Source: Nelumbo lutea
Taxonomy: Eukaryota > Streptophyta > Magnoliopsida > Proteales > Nelumbonaceae
Reading direction: 5' to 3'
DNA: 64,000 nucleotides
Assembly (NCBI GenBank): GCA_022828595.1
Contig: JAKGHH010000002.1
Location: 39,216,222-39,280,221 of the forward strand
Under the pieces are notes generated by a model. That model was not told the DNA's origin, did no database searches, and saw only the letters and a program-made list of their open reading frames with translations. Shown piece after piece: positions 41,669 through 54,322 of this stretch (position 1 is the stretch's first letter; every line of letters begins with the position of its first letter). The position numbers and the translations under genes are program-made.

Positions 41669-43425
41669 AGTTTTTAGCGCCATTGCCGGGGAAGCAACGA
41701 AGAAGAAAGTTTTTATTTGCTTTATTTGTATATATCTCATTATTTTTTTTTTCATTTGATTACTTGATCTGTAATCCCATTTTAAATCTTGTTTCTCTTT
41801 GATTTTGCAGGACGTAATAGCAAAAGGTGGGGGACCGAAGCATTGCTAGACTGCTGAAGGAAAAAGAAGAGAAGAGAAATTAGGATTGCGATTCAGGTGT
41901 AGTCGTCCCAATTTAATATTTTTTTTTTGTTTTTATTTTCAATTTCTTTTTGGTAAAGTGGTGTTTTTGAATTCTTAGTTAATTATTTTTATTTCTTGAT
42001 AGATTCGATTTATTTTTTTAGGATTTTTTTTGTTTCGTTCTTAGATATATTTTTTTCTAGGATTGTTAGGTTCTGTTTTTTCTTTATTTTCAAACTAGAA
42101 ACTCATTTCATTTCTTGGATTTGTATTGCTGCATACTCTTTTTTTTAATCTTTTAGAGTAGCAAACTCCCTTCTTAATCTTCATTTTTGTAGTATTAATT
42201 TTTTTCAAACTTAGTTCCTTCATTTTTCTATTTTCGGTAATTAATTGTTGTTGTAATTAGTTGCTCCCTTAATTAGTGGATTAATTGAATAATTGATTGT
42301 TAACTAGGAAAATATTCGAATTTTTGAATTTGAGTTTAAATTTCAAAATTTGAATTTGAATTTGAATTTAAAAAAAATAATATTTTAATTTTTTTTTGCA
42401 TTTGCATTCCAACATTTAGGGTTTGATATGTTCTAAAGCATGCATCATATAGGATTATTTAATTTATGAAATTATCTTGTTAGTTATTAATGTGTTAAGG
42501 TTTTTCATTTTTAATTGCTCATTTTGCTGAATTAGTGTGTTTTATTATTTTATGTTAAATTGTTGAATTGCATATTCATGCATTGTAATTAGTTGCATTT
42601 ATTTTGTTTATTATGTTTTTTCGTTAATCCATTTAAGGGCAATTCAATTTAAATAAGATAAGGTGGGGATTTCATCACCCTTCCTTGGCCCAAAAACCAC
42701 CACCTTTTCACGTGCGGTTCACCCTAAACCTTAATTTAAAATTTGGATAATAAAATCCTTTAGGGGACCCTACTCATTTGGTTCAAAAGTGTATGGAATT
42801 TTAGGGAAGCTTGTGATTACTTTCCATAACCGGTGGTTGGTGTCTAAGGAAATAGGTTAATCAGCTAAGCCTACGCGGGTTTTGTGGTTACTTAATTAGG
42901 TCTTTGCAAGAGCAAGGGGAGCCTCCCACATCCTCACCTCTTACTTGGCTAACCAAAGGAAGTGGTGTAATTCCAAGTAAACTTAAGAGGATTCACATTG
43001 GTTGAACCACTAGTTTAGGAAACCTTAGGTCAGCCCCTAGGCCGTGTGTGAAATGCTTGCATTTTTTTTTAATTTTAAGAATTTAAATTTCAAAATCTAA
43101 ATTTGAATTTAAATTTCAAATTTCAAAAAAAAGAGAAAATTTAAAAAATTAAAAATTCAAATTTGAGTTTAAATTTCAAAATCTAAATTTGAAATTAAAA
43201 TTCAAATTTTAAATTTCAAATTTCAAAAAGGAAGAAAAAGGGATTTCTGAGTTGTATGTTGGAAAGAGATCTCTGAGGAAAGAAATAGTAGAACCCATAC
43301 CTGAGATAGAGAGATACCTCCATCACCAGCAATGCAACCAAATGGTTGGGATCAATGATGAACAACCCAGACAACTGAAGGAGTATTTCAGTCTGACCTA
43401 GTATAGCCCTTCATCCTGCACACAG
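41669..43425 (+). other. Gypsy D leader with primer-binding site and AAATTT-rich tracts
   Basis: The primer-binding site lies at about 41670-41692. The leader is AT-rich and has low-complexity runs built on 'aaatttgaattt' and 'aaatttcaaattt' at about 42310-42372 and 43075-43232. No ORF is convincing before gag. Confidence 0.75.
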
Positions 43426-45230
43426 TTGCCGAATACCCAAGCCTTGCATTATAAGATTAAATCGAGCACAATCCAGATGATCCCCTCTTTCTATGGAAAC
43501 CCGAGTGAGGACCCATACAAACACATAGATGAGTTTCTGGAAATCTGTTCCACTATACGGATCCAAAACTTTAATGGCGATGCCCTTAGATTATCTCTTT
43601 TCCCCTTTTCCTTGAAAGACAAGGCCAAGCATTGGTTGGGAACTATAGGGAGACCTACTAGAACTTCGGCAGAAATGCAACAAGAATTCCTTAGAAAGTT
43701 CTACCTTATAAAACGAACCAGCACCGTGAGAAGATCCATCATTGGATTCACCCAAATACTAGGTGAACAAATTCACAAGTCTTGGGAGAGAATGAAAGAT
43801 TTGTTAAGAAAGTGCCCACACCATGGCCTGTCCAAGTGGCAAATTGTCCAAGCCTTCTATGAAGGTTTGACTGATTAATATTAGAACTTGGGCAGAAATG
43901 CAACAAGAATTCCTTAGAAAGTTCTACCTTATAAGACGAACCAACATTGTGAGAAGAGCCATCTTTGGATTCACCCAAACACCACGTGAACAAATTCACA
44001 AGTCTTGGGAGAGAATGAAAGAGTTGTTAAGAAAGTGCCCACACCATGGCCTGTCCAAGTGGCAAATTGTCCAAGCCTTCTATGAAGGTTTGACTGATCA
44101 ATACAGGAAAATGGTAGATGCATCCTATGGGGGAGGCATTTATAAGTAAAAGTGAGGATGGAGTGTATGCTCTTTTCGAAACATTGAGTGAAAACTCCAT
44201 CAATGATGCATCATTATATTCCTATGAGAGGTCGGTGGGACGCTCAAAGAGGGCAGGGCTCTAGAAAGTTAGGAATAATATAGAGCCCGAGGCAAGAATG
44301 GACTTGAATGCAATCTCTAGAAAATTGGATAAGGTAGATCTTCTAGCTTAAAAGCTTGATCAATTCTTCATCTATAACTAGCAACCGGGCCTATCAATAC
44401 CTTATCCTAAAGTTTTTTCCATTTGTGCTAGCCCGACCCACGAAGTTGATGATTGTCCAATGGCGACCTAGTTTCTGTTGTTTATCTAAGAACAAGTTCA
44501 GGTAGCCTAGAGTTTCTTGAGTCCTAATAATGATCAATTTTCAAATACTTACAACCCTAGGTGGAGAAATCACCCTAACCTTTCTTGGAGGACACATCAA
44601 TGTCACACATAGTCCCAGCAGTACCATCCATCTAACTCCATGGCCCAACAATTTCAGAGGCTATAAGTGTAGAGCCAATTCTAGTAGACTTACCCTAGGA
44701 ACCAGCCGGTCCAACCTTATCAGGTTTACCTACAACCTCCTTAGACCAGTATAGTTAATGACAAATTCATGCAGCTTCAGCAACTGATTCTAACTTAGCA
44801 ATAGTCCATCACTAAATTAGAGAGCCAAATAGGACAACTAATCGAAGCCAATGCGAGGAGAGAAGTAGGGCAACTACCGAATCAACCAGTTGCGAATCCT
44901 AGAAATCAGCTATTGGGTTTTCTTCCATAGTCGATTCAACCACCTCATAAGAACCCTCAGTTTGAAAATGCCAAGGCTATTACGACCTTAAGGAGTGGGA
45001 GGATTTTAGAGGACCTGCATGAGAAAAATGAACTTGAAAACATCAATGAAGAAGAAAAGAAGCAAGAAGACCATAAGTTGGTAGGGGGGAAGAAAAAGGA
45101 AAGGAAAATTTAGAAGAAGAACCTATAGTGAATCGATCTGTAGTTCATGGAGTTATTCAAGCAAGTCGATATTAGCATCCCTCTCCTTGACATGATCCAA
45201 TATGTCCCAACCTATGCCAAATTCTTGAAA
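43426..45230 (+). pseudogene. Gypsy D gag (Athila-like)
   Basis: The frame at 43426-43878 has 'FYGNPSEDPYKHIDEFLEIC', 'LRLSLFPFSLKDKAKHWLG', 'FLRKFYLIKR' and 'LRKCPHHGLSKWQIVQAFYE', the pattern of Athila-group gag. It ends early because a 223-bp tandem duplication shifts the frame, and the second copy (43898-44149) continues 'YEGLTDQYRKMVDASYGG'. Later pieces in other frames include a 'YNPRWRNHPNLSW' motif (about 44555) and 'KAITTLRSGRILED' (about 44970). Many stops show it is dead. Confidence 0.88.
43661..44106 (+). repeat. 223-bp tandem duplication in gypsy D gag
   Basis: Unit 1 (from 'gaacttcggcagaaatgcaa', 43661) repeats from 43884 ('gaacttgggcagaaatgcaa'). The period is 223 bases, not a multiple of three. 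The copies differ at several positions (aaacga/agacga, cagcacc/caacatt). Confidence 0.92.
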
Positions 45231-45289
45231 TAGTTGTGTACTCAAAAGAGGGAGCCACGATCGGCCCCACAAAAAGTGATGCTCTCGGT

Positions 45290-45700
45290 AGATGTTAGTG
45301 TGGTTCTCTTAAACCAACTCCCCCAGAAAATGAAAGACGTTGGTACTCCTTTAATAAGTTGTGTCATCTCTGGAATTACTTTGATCGGGCCCTATTGGAT
45401 CTTGGGGCCAATGTAAATTTGCTCCCCTTTATTATTTATAAAAGGTTTAGGAACGGCGAATTAAAACTTACCCCAGTAATTCTGCAACTCGATGATCGGT
45501 CAGTCAAGACTCCTCAATGTGTTATTGAGGATTTCATTGTCAAAGTAGATGATCGTTACTTCACAATGGATTTTATCATATAGACATGACCCTAACCGAG
45601 GAACTGAACCATAACCCGATAATCTTAAGATGTCCATTTCTAGTAACTGCCAATGCAAACATCAACTATAAATTAGGAGAAATTGACATTTCATTTGTGG
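45290..45700 (+). pseudogene. Gypsy D protease remnant
   Basis: 45359-45583 contains 'LLDLGANVNLLPFIIYKRF', the D-L-G-A form of the retropepsin active site found in Athila elements, followed by 'LQLDDRSVKTPQCVIEDFIV' and 'VDDRYFTMDFII'. A stop at 45583 and frame changes follow. 'VTANANINYKLGEI' downstream marks the usual lead into the reverse transcriptase, which is absent. Confidence 0.85.
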
Positions 45701-46904
45701 AGCAGAAAAACTAATTAAATGTATTTAGTGTCACTAAGTACCCAAACCTAGGGGAAGATGACTTCAAGGTAGAGGTAGTGTACGACTATGTAGATGCCCT
45801 ATCTACCCTTTGGTTAACCCAATCTGAGCCCTGTCTGTGTAAAGAAGAAAGTGAGTATGGAAGTATAGATGCAAGAAACGAATGAATGCGTTTGGCTGAA
45901 AACGTAAAACTTAGCGCTGGTTGGGAGGCAACCCAACGTAGTTTTCAATTGTTTTTGTTTTTAGGATTAGAGTTTTGTTTCTTTTCTTGATTTGAGATCA
46001 GTTGGCAGACCTTGAACTCCTTGGAAAAACCTTCTTGATTGTTCCCTTTGGTCCAAATACCTTTGCAACATTCTATCATTAGGGACAATGGCATTTAAGT
46101 TGGAGGGTGAGGAAAGAGAGAGAAAAAAAAAAGGAGCTAAGCCTTTAGGAATGCAGAACTAAAAATTTTAATGAGAATTTTTATGTTTTTTCATTAAAAG
46201 AGATTCCCAAACAGAAAAAGTTGTAGAAATTGGTAGCATGTAATATGAGTCAAAATTGGTCTTATTTGAATATCGTCGAATCTGTTTAGAAATTGGAAAA
46301 TACTCCCAAGTTTTTCCCTGGTAGGATAAAAAGAGAAAGATTGAGAAATTAGACATAAATTCTTCAAGTCATTAGAGATAGAGGACTATCCTAAATAGTG
46401 TTTCAAAAAAACAAAGGGTCAATGGACACCCTGGACTTAGTAACCAGGTCTCTTCACCAAAGTCAAGTATCGAAATTCACATCAAACGGAAAATGGAATG
46501 CCAAAGACAATCACCTAACACTTAATAATTGGGTCTCTTCACCTAAGGCAAGTGTCGAGATTCGCATCAAACGGTGGAAGGTAGCAATAAAAATAAGTGT
46601 GTCTCAAAGTTCAAGGGTAGAAATCCATTGTCAAAAATGGTAAAAAGAATACCTATCTGATTTTGGAATCAATCTCAGATTTTCTTGACAAACTACAAAT
46701 GGAAAAGTATAAAGATTTTTAAGCTAAGTTTCTAAAATATTCAAAGCAAGATAGTTTTACCCCTTAAGTTCTATACTGATCTTCTGGAATTAGGATACTT
46801 AGCTAATTTTGTCAGGGATGATCTTGCAATGAGAATGATCTTTTTACTCAGTGTAATTTTAAGGTTGCATTGCTAAGGGACTAACAATGGTTAAGTTGGG
46901 GGTG
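45701..46904 (+). other. Gypsy D 3' internal region
   Basis: In place of RT and integrase there is about 1.2 kb with no ORF. The phrase 'gctggttgggaggcaaccca' at 45917-45936 is usual near the end of the coding region in Athila/Tat elements. The region ends in the purine tract before the 3' LTR. Confidence 0.75.
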
Positions 46905-48471
46905 TGATAATTCTATATTTTGATAACTTAATGGGCATCATTTTAGGCTTAGGTCTTAGAATAGTCTAAATGTGTCATTTTCCCAATTAAATTCAATACT
47001 ATGATCTCTGAGGGTCCTTGTGCAAATCCTAGGGAAAACTAGGAAAGTTTCAAAGCTAAAATGCAGTTTTAGGGAAGCTGTTATGAATTTCAGTTGAGAG
47101 AGAGGGTGTTTCTATGAAAAACTAAGCACAGGAGTGCGCCTCCTATTTACCAAACCCAGATAGGCACCCCTCCTACTGTAGTAGCATACTCCCATCTCCT
47201 TAGGAAACCTTAGGGTGCCTCCCCACTCATTCTTTTCACCTTAACAAACTCTAGCCGCAATAGGCTACCAAATCTCCACCCTCCACTCTCTCCTAATCAC
47301 TAATCTCAACCATCCAAGCCTTAGTAGCCCCTCATACCCTTAGATTTCTCCTTAAACAACATCCTAAACCTACACCTCACTCCTTAAACCTCAACCAATC
47401 ACCTTAGGGTGCCACATCACACAGACCAATCGCCTTTCTCCAGCTATAGGCGCCCAAATCTCAGCCCTACATAATATTGGGTGCCCTTTCATCCTCTTTT
47501 CAGCCTTGGGATCACCTTAGAACAATCCTAACCCTCTATTCTCAACCATAGGGTGCCCATATTTATGCAAAAACCCACTAGCCGCCCCTCTCTTTCTCTC
47601 TAATCCCAGTTTTGTTCATTCTTCTCTATAAAAATGACCCTAAAGTCCCTGAAGAAGGGGTTGGTCAATTCACCTATTTCACAAGTCTAAGGTTTCTTGA
47701 GGAGTTCAAGGGTTGTAGAAGGGAAGGACACCCAGATCTTGTTAGGAGGGGTTTTTGCAAGTAGTCCAGCCAATTTGCAACTACTGTCACTGGATTCGAT
47801 CAACCATCCCATTTGTTTTCTTTATTTTCTTTTAGGTTGGATTCTACCCCCACGTAAAACAAAAGGTTATTCTTGAGAAGTTCAAGGGTAGAGGAAGAGG
47901 AGAACGCCAAGGCAAGGGAAGGGGTTCCTGCTTGAAGTTCGCCTAGCCACTACTGTCACTTTTGGATTCAGATCTCAACCAGTTTCTCATAGTTTTATAT
48001 TTACTTTTTACGTTTTTTTTTTTATTTTTCGTTCTTTAATTTCTAGTTTTTATTTTATTTTTGCAATTTATTTTTATCAAATTTAATGTTTGTCTTCCTT
48101 TCTGCAGATCTAAAATTCAACAAGGTAAGACAGAAGACCTAGCTCGAGGAGTTCAAGAGTCAAAGGATAGATCCGAAGACTGCTATCTTTGAGTGAGTTG
48201 CAGACTTTTTATTTAGTTTCTTTTTATTTCTGTTATTTATTTATTTTTCTGCAATTTTTACTTTCAGCATTGTTAGAATTTTATTTTAATGGACTCCAAT
48301 TCAATTAATTAAATATTGTGTTTTTGCAATATCAAATCTTGTTATTTTGTCCAAATTGAAGTACATAACAAATTTCCCTTGCTTCCCTATGGATATTTTG
48401 AGGATCAAAAAATTTATAAATATGGAAACTGGTGTTCCAAAATATTTAATGATACGCTTCCAAACACATCA
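46905..48471 (+). repeat. Gypsy D 3' LTR
   Basis: 1,567 bp, TGATAATTC…ACACATCA, followed by target duplication gtaga. Confidence 0.95.
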
Positions 48472-49218
48472 GTAGACTGTACCTCATTAGTAAGGAGAGG
48501 CATTTGTTCTAATAGCTTCTGAAACTATTCCTAGGTGACATGGTTTTGAAGTGAAGGAGGAGGTGAGTGATTTCCCATCCTTGAGTTGTTTGGCCATCAT
48601 AATTCAAACATTTGTCGTTTCCCCAAGTCAGTCGATGTGAGACAAGAGCAAGAACAAATGTGTGGATTATAGAGCATAAGAAAGCTACTTGTGGCTCTCG
48701 ACCCTTATAGAGGTCCCATTATTGGTCCTGATATGGGCTCTTTGTAACGGCTCTATTTGTTAAGGTGGAATGAAGACCAAAGCCATTAAGAAGGTGATCA
48801 TGTAGCCAAGTATTACTCTGGCATTAATGAATTAGAGGGCTCAATGGAGGTCATAACCCTCTTAAAACACCTCACTATAAAGGCTGGGAATGAAGTTCCA
48901 AGGTTGGCTATGAAAGCACCACGTGTCCTTAAAACCAAGGTAGGTATTTATAGCTATATCATTCATGATCGTAATGAAGCAAAAGTAAAAGACATAATGA
49001 TGTTTGTAAAATTTTAAATACCAAAAATACAACTCATTTTTGTGAGCGTTCTCTCCAAGTCCTTGGAGACCCAAAACACGACTCAAGCATCCACCCTTAT
49101 ACCAAATGCATTTGGAGACCTAGAAGGACCCATCCTCTGTCAAATCTGTTCACATTGTCCAAAATATGTTCACATCAAATCCTAATTCATAAAGTCCTCA
49201 CCTTTGGTCCATCCAATA
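48472..49218 (-). mobile_element. Gypsy E, remainder beyond gypsy D
   Basis: This continues the host element of gypsy D after the duplicated gtaga. No domain is visible here. It probably represents gag N-terminal or leader sequence of gypsy E. The end of gypsy E is not known: 48640-49218 may be its LTR or plain flank. Confidence 0.5.
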
Positions 49219-49226
49219 GTCTCTAA

Positions 49227-52200
49227 TAAGGGTGTCAATGGACCAATTTTGGATTGGATCCAATCTAAAACTGAAACTAATTAAATTGCATTTGCACGAT
49301 TTTATTGGATTGGACTAAATCTAAAATAAATTGGTTCATATTCTTATTGGTTTGATTTCAACCAAAGTTAAATCTCCAATAACTGATCAATAGAACCAAA
49401 AACCCCTATTAAGACTAAGGAACCAAACCCTATAAATTTGGAAGCTTGAAACAATAAAACTTGATCGAACTTTGAAGGTTTGAAACTTGAAACCCTTGTT
49501 TAAAGGCTTGATATCTCAAGAGCTCAAATCTAAAACCCTTGTTTGAAGGCTCTCACTTCCAACTACCTCTCTCCGGCAAACTCTCTCTCTCTCTCCCCCT
49601 CCTAGTGGTGCTTCTCTCTCTAATGGCATATTGCAGATAGTTTTTCCCATTTTTGGAGTTCTTTAAGCTAAACAAATGAGCCCAATCTTTTATTAGGACA
49701 GGCGACGGGTTTTCTTATATTTTATGGTTTAACTGTTATCACGGTCTAGAAATTGAACTTTTCTTCACACTTATGAATCTCATTTTCAACACTTAGCATT
49801 TGATGGATCGATTTTTTTATGCGTTTTAGCTCCTAATAGGATTTATAATATTTCATTGTAGATTTTACGACCATTCTTCTAGTATTTGTTATGCTCTAAA
49901 GATGAACAGATTTTTTTTTCTTTTAATGGGTGCTTCTTACAAACACCAATGTCATTATTTAAATCATGCAAGAACTTTTGCAATATTTCAAATAATGTAT
50001 CTTTTGTTAAGGTTTCCAAATTATCTAGTTCACTTAATTCTTGTTTGGCTTTATAATCAGAAGCGGAATTAGAGCTTAGAATTTAACCGGAATGGAAATT
50101 TCATTCTAATTGAGGGGGAGGGAATCGCCACTCCCTCGGGGAATACCATTCTGCTAGGAATAGGGATGGGATTCTGATTCCACCTAACCAAACAATTGGA
50201 ATCAGAATGGCCGATTTTGTTTATGATTCTTGACCTCTATTCCCACAAACCAAAAAGGTCCTTAATATTGCTTCACTGGGGATCCTCTATTGGCATCATT
50301 AACCAAGGATTAAATGCTTCAAATATGGAACAACAAAGTTTTAAGTCCCATGTTATAGTGATTGAAGTGACTGAATTGAACAACTTATTGTTTGGTCTTT
50401 CAAAAGATAAGTTATTAAGGAGGTTGTGAGATCCTTAATCATTGAAGATGAAATTGTATTGTACCCTTAATTCACTAAACAATGCCAGTATTTCAATTCA
50501 ATCACTTTAGCTGCTGAAGATAAGTTATCATGAGTCTTGATTTTCTAGCTATTGTTTTAGCTTTTAAGGAATAGGAGTGGATAATGAAGATAACTATAAG
50601 AAATATCTTATTTTAAGTGGTTTATTAATAGGAATGCTCCTATTTTAATCTTCTTAGTAATATAATATGTACCTTTTATTCCCATTTCATCTTATTAGTT
50701 GAATGTTTAGATATTATAGTTATGTATCTTATTTTTTGTTGTCATTTTATCTTGATACGTCAAGGATGATTGAACTTGACATTGAAAATGCAAACAACTT
50801 TGAAATATCAATAAAACATTTATGGCTTCGAGTTCTATTTGAAGAAGGGCTAGATCTAACGCTTGGGAACACTTTAAAAAAATAAGATTGGATTTTGGGG
50901 AGGAGAAAGCTGTTTGTAAATATTGTGGAAAATAATATATGGGAGAAAATAGCAAAGGTACGATCCACTTATTAAGGCATTTACCAAAATGTCCTAAATT
51001 GATGGAAATGGGCACTAGTGAACAAGAGGTTGAAGGGGTCTTTAAATTTGACTAAAATAGGAGCCAAATGGAGTTTATCAAAGATGTTAATGAAGCATGG
51101 GCACCCTTTTAGCATTGTCAGAGAAGAGTTTTTTTATATATTTATTAATAATCTTCAACCACTATTTCGGTTTGTTTCGAAAAATATAATAAAAAATGAT
51201 GTCACAAAGATTTACTTAAATGAAAATGAGAAGTTATATAAATACTTTGGCGGTTTGTCTTGTTAGATTATCTTAACCATAGATATGTACGTTTCATAGC
51301 AAAACTTAGGGTATTGTTGTTTAACGACACACTATATAGATAATGGATGGGAGCTAAAAAAGAAATTTCAATTTATGGCAACTAAGTATTCCCATGATGA
51401 AAACATTATGTAATGCAGTTGTTATGTAGAAGTTATTGATTTTGAACATTGATAAAAATGTATGTTCTATTACGGTTAACAATGCCTATAACAATAATGT
51501 TATGGTTAGAGAGATCAAGAATTGACTCTATGTTAAGGGTTTGCTCCCATTGCATGGTGACTTATTTCATGTGAGATGCGATGATTGCATCTTAAATCTT
51601 ATTATGCAAGATGGGTTGAGAGAAATATCATCATTGTTATATAAGATCCAAGAAAGTTATAACTATGTAAAACTAACACCACATAAGAAGCAAAAACTTT
51701 GACAATGCAAGAAGCCAATGAAAAGTACAACATAGGAGAGGGGGTTATTGATTGTCCAACATGATGGAACTCCACATATGACATGTTTGGACATAAGTAT
51801 AAAGTTGAAAGAAGCATTTTTTTGACTAACTGAGCTCAACCATGACTATAAGAGTTTTTCATTTGATGAGGAATGAGGGATGGGGGTAGTGATACATAAT
51901 TGTTTGCAACTTTTTTTACATTTGTAAACAAAAATTCTCAAGTATTAATTCATTAACTTCAAATGTATTTTTTCCCGATATTTTCACAATCAAGTTTTGT
52001 TGCTTCAGTGGCTAGGTAATGAGCATGAGTATGTTCAATCAATGGAAAATATAATGAAATAAAAATTTGATAAATAGTGACATGCCATGTTGTTTGGTGC
52101 TTGCAATTGTCATTGCATTTGAAACCAAATTTAAGATGGATATTGTAACATACTACTACAATCTCATTTATGGAGAGAGAGTGTGTTAAGAGGCATATTA

Positions 52201-53998
52201 CAAAAGTTAGAGAGAAAACTGAATGGCTTATATTTAGAGTATGTGGGTATTTATACAAGGGAGAGGTTGCTTGTAGGTTCTAGTATTGCATTTCAGCTAG
52301 TAATTAAGGAATCATGGTGTTGTAAATTTTTTGAGCGGTTTTGATTGGTGGTTGATTGAAAATCGTTTAGAATATTATCTAAGGACTCAAAAGTCAAAGT
52401 TGGATTTGTATCTTAAAAGAAAAACTATTTCTTAGAGGTGAATAGTTTGATATTTTGAGATTATGGCAAGTTGATGGTCCAAAGTTTCTAAAACTTTCTA
52501 CATTGGCATGTGATATTTTGGAAATTTCAATATCTACTGTAGCATCTGAAGGAATATTTAGTATTAGGGTAGAGTAGTCGATTAGTATTGTACTTCATTA
52601 CTTCCAAAGACTTTGGAGGCTCTAGCTTGTAGGCAATATTGGTTAGAAGCTTCCAACTAAAAAAAGTTAAAAATTTAATCTTGAAGCAATTGCTACCTCT
52701 CCTCTATCTTTTTGTTTATTTAAATGGTTCTATTTCTAATATATATTTTTGGTTGTGTATGATTATGTTTTAGAATTGGATATTCAAGCAACTGCTACTT
52801 CTCCTATATGTGTGGCTTCTATAATTAATACTAACAGGACATATAAGTTATAGCAAATGGTTTATAATTAGTTTATTGATTTGCAAAATGTTAGTGTTTA
52901 TCTAATTTGATTGGGCAAAGGATTTATTTTAGGATAATGGGGGCATAAGCCATACATTTAGTTTAGAGATTTTTGCTTTACAAGTTATATTTTTGCTTAT
53001 AACCTTTTATAAAATATTTGCTTATAAAATTTAGATTGGATTGGACTTAGTCAATCTGTAATGGTTTAATATTGGACTGGGTTGGGTTGGACCAATATAT
53101 AATCTATTGATAGAAGATAAGTGTGGGGTGTCAATAGACAAAGTTTGGGTTGGACACAATATGAATTAAAACCAATTTGAACAAGTTGGACAATCTAATA
53201 AGACATTAAGTTGAAACCAGTCCAAGTTCAACAAATATTTGGTCCATTGAATTGGACTAGTCCAACCCAATCTAGGAAGATCAAATTTAATTTAGAATGA
53301 ATTCAATGAGCTTTAAAGGATTAATTAAAATTGCCCTAGTTTGTTAATATGAAGTGTTGTGTTGCTTGGGTTCCTTGTGTACATCTATGATGCTTTTAAT
53401 GAAGAGTGCCTCCATTATCTGAACACTTATTATTTCATTAACATTCTCACAAGCTATCCATTTTGTATTTTACAGGTTTTATTTGGCAGAGCATTTATGG
53501 GGGAAATTTTGTAGGAAAAAAAGCTTCTTGCTGAGATCAAGAAGCTTGATAGCCTATGGTCAATATGATTTTGCGTGAACAACTCAACTTCTAAAGTTGT
53601 AATTCTAAACATGATTCAGCTTTCTTGATAGTACTATTTGACAAGAGAGGGATCTCCACCTGTAGTTATGAAAATCTTTGTTCGGATACTTGATATAACT
53701 ATATGTTTTAAAAACAAACTATAGTTACAAGGTTGTTGATTGTAGAAAGAACGAATTTAAGGAAACATTTTGTGAAAGTTTTGATTTTAATGTGTCAAAA
53801 TTTCTTCATTTTAATATATTTTTTGTAATTTTTTATATTTTTAGTTCTTTATATAATTTTTGATATTTCGTTCAGTTTGAATTGAATTGGATTTGGTTTG
53901 TATTGAATTTAGATTGAACTGGGTCTGGTCCATTTGTAAATGGAACTTATATTGGATTGGATCATATTGGACCAAATCTAATCCAATTGACAACCCTA
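49227..53998 (+). mobile_element. hAT transposon, 4.8 kb, with dead transposase
   Basis: The terminal inverted repeats are imperfect: left TAAGGGTGTCAATGGACCAA and, on the complement of the right end, TAGGGTTGTCAATTGGATTA. The flanks gtctctaa (49219-49226) and ctctctaa (53999-54006) are 8-bp duplications matching at 7 of 8. Subterminal zones are rich in 'attggattgga' and 'ttggacca' motifs, as in hAT elements. One transposase-like region is inside (50762-52665). Confidence 0.88.
50762..52665 (+). pseudogene. hAT transposase remnant with BED zinc finger
   Basis: At about 50850-50995 the frame reads 'SNAWEHFKKIRLDFGEEKAV' then 'CKYCGK', one stop, and 'GTIHLLRHLPKCPK': a Cys-x2-Cys…His-x4-His/Cys BED finger. 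At 52460-52620 pieces read 'VDGPKFLKLSTLACDILEIS' and 'STVASEGIFSI', the hAT C-terminal dimerisation region of the RICESLEEPER type. The middle part carrying the catalytic residues is full of stops and was not aligned. Plus strand, not functional. Confidence 0.85.
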
Positions 53999-54135
53999 CT
54001 CTCTAAGAAGAGAATAAAAGTTGTATGATGTGGTCAAGATTGGTGGTTTATGTAAGCTTTGGAAATGTGGCTATGTGAACCATAGATGATATGGTGTGGC
54101 GTTCTCGTATAGTGCAGCAATAGGGGTGCAAAGTC

Positions 54136-54322
54136 TAAGGGTGAGCATTGTTCGGTTATAAATGAAAAACTGAACCAAAGATTTTGGTTTTGGTTCAATT
54201 GATTCAGTTTGTTAACAAAAATGACCAAATAAAATGTTCGGTTCAATAATTTTGGTCTTGCCTGAATTTGGTTTTGGTCTATTCAATTTGGTTTTAAACT
54301 GAATAAATCGAATGCTCACCTC
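54136..54322. mobile_element. MITE-like element with TIRs (AAGGGTGAGCATT)
   Basis: The left end 'aagggtgagcattgttcggt' and right end 'aatcgaatgctcacctct' are imperfect inverted repeats. The inside has repeated 'ggttttggtt' and 'ggttcaat' motifs. Target duplications are not evident. Confidence 0.6.

Larger units (their letters stand above)
40102..48471 (+). mobile_element. Gypsy D, Athila-like Ty3/gypsy element lacking RT and integrase
   Basis: An 8,370-bp element has two LTRs of 1,567 bp each (40102-41668 and 46905-48471), both starting TGATAA and ending CA. Perfect 5-bp target duplications gtaga lie at 40097-40101 and 48472-48476. A primer-binding site of the type TTTTTAGCGCCATTGCCGGG follows the 5' LTR, and a purine tract 'ttgggggtg' precedes the 3' LTR. 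The 5.2-kb interior encodes a decayed gag and a protease but no reverse transcriptase, RNase H or integrase, so it depends on a partner. It is inserted in gypsy E. Confidence 0.95.
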
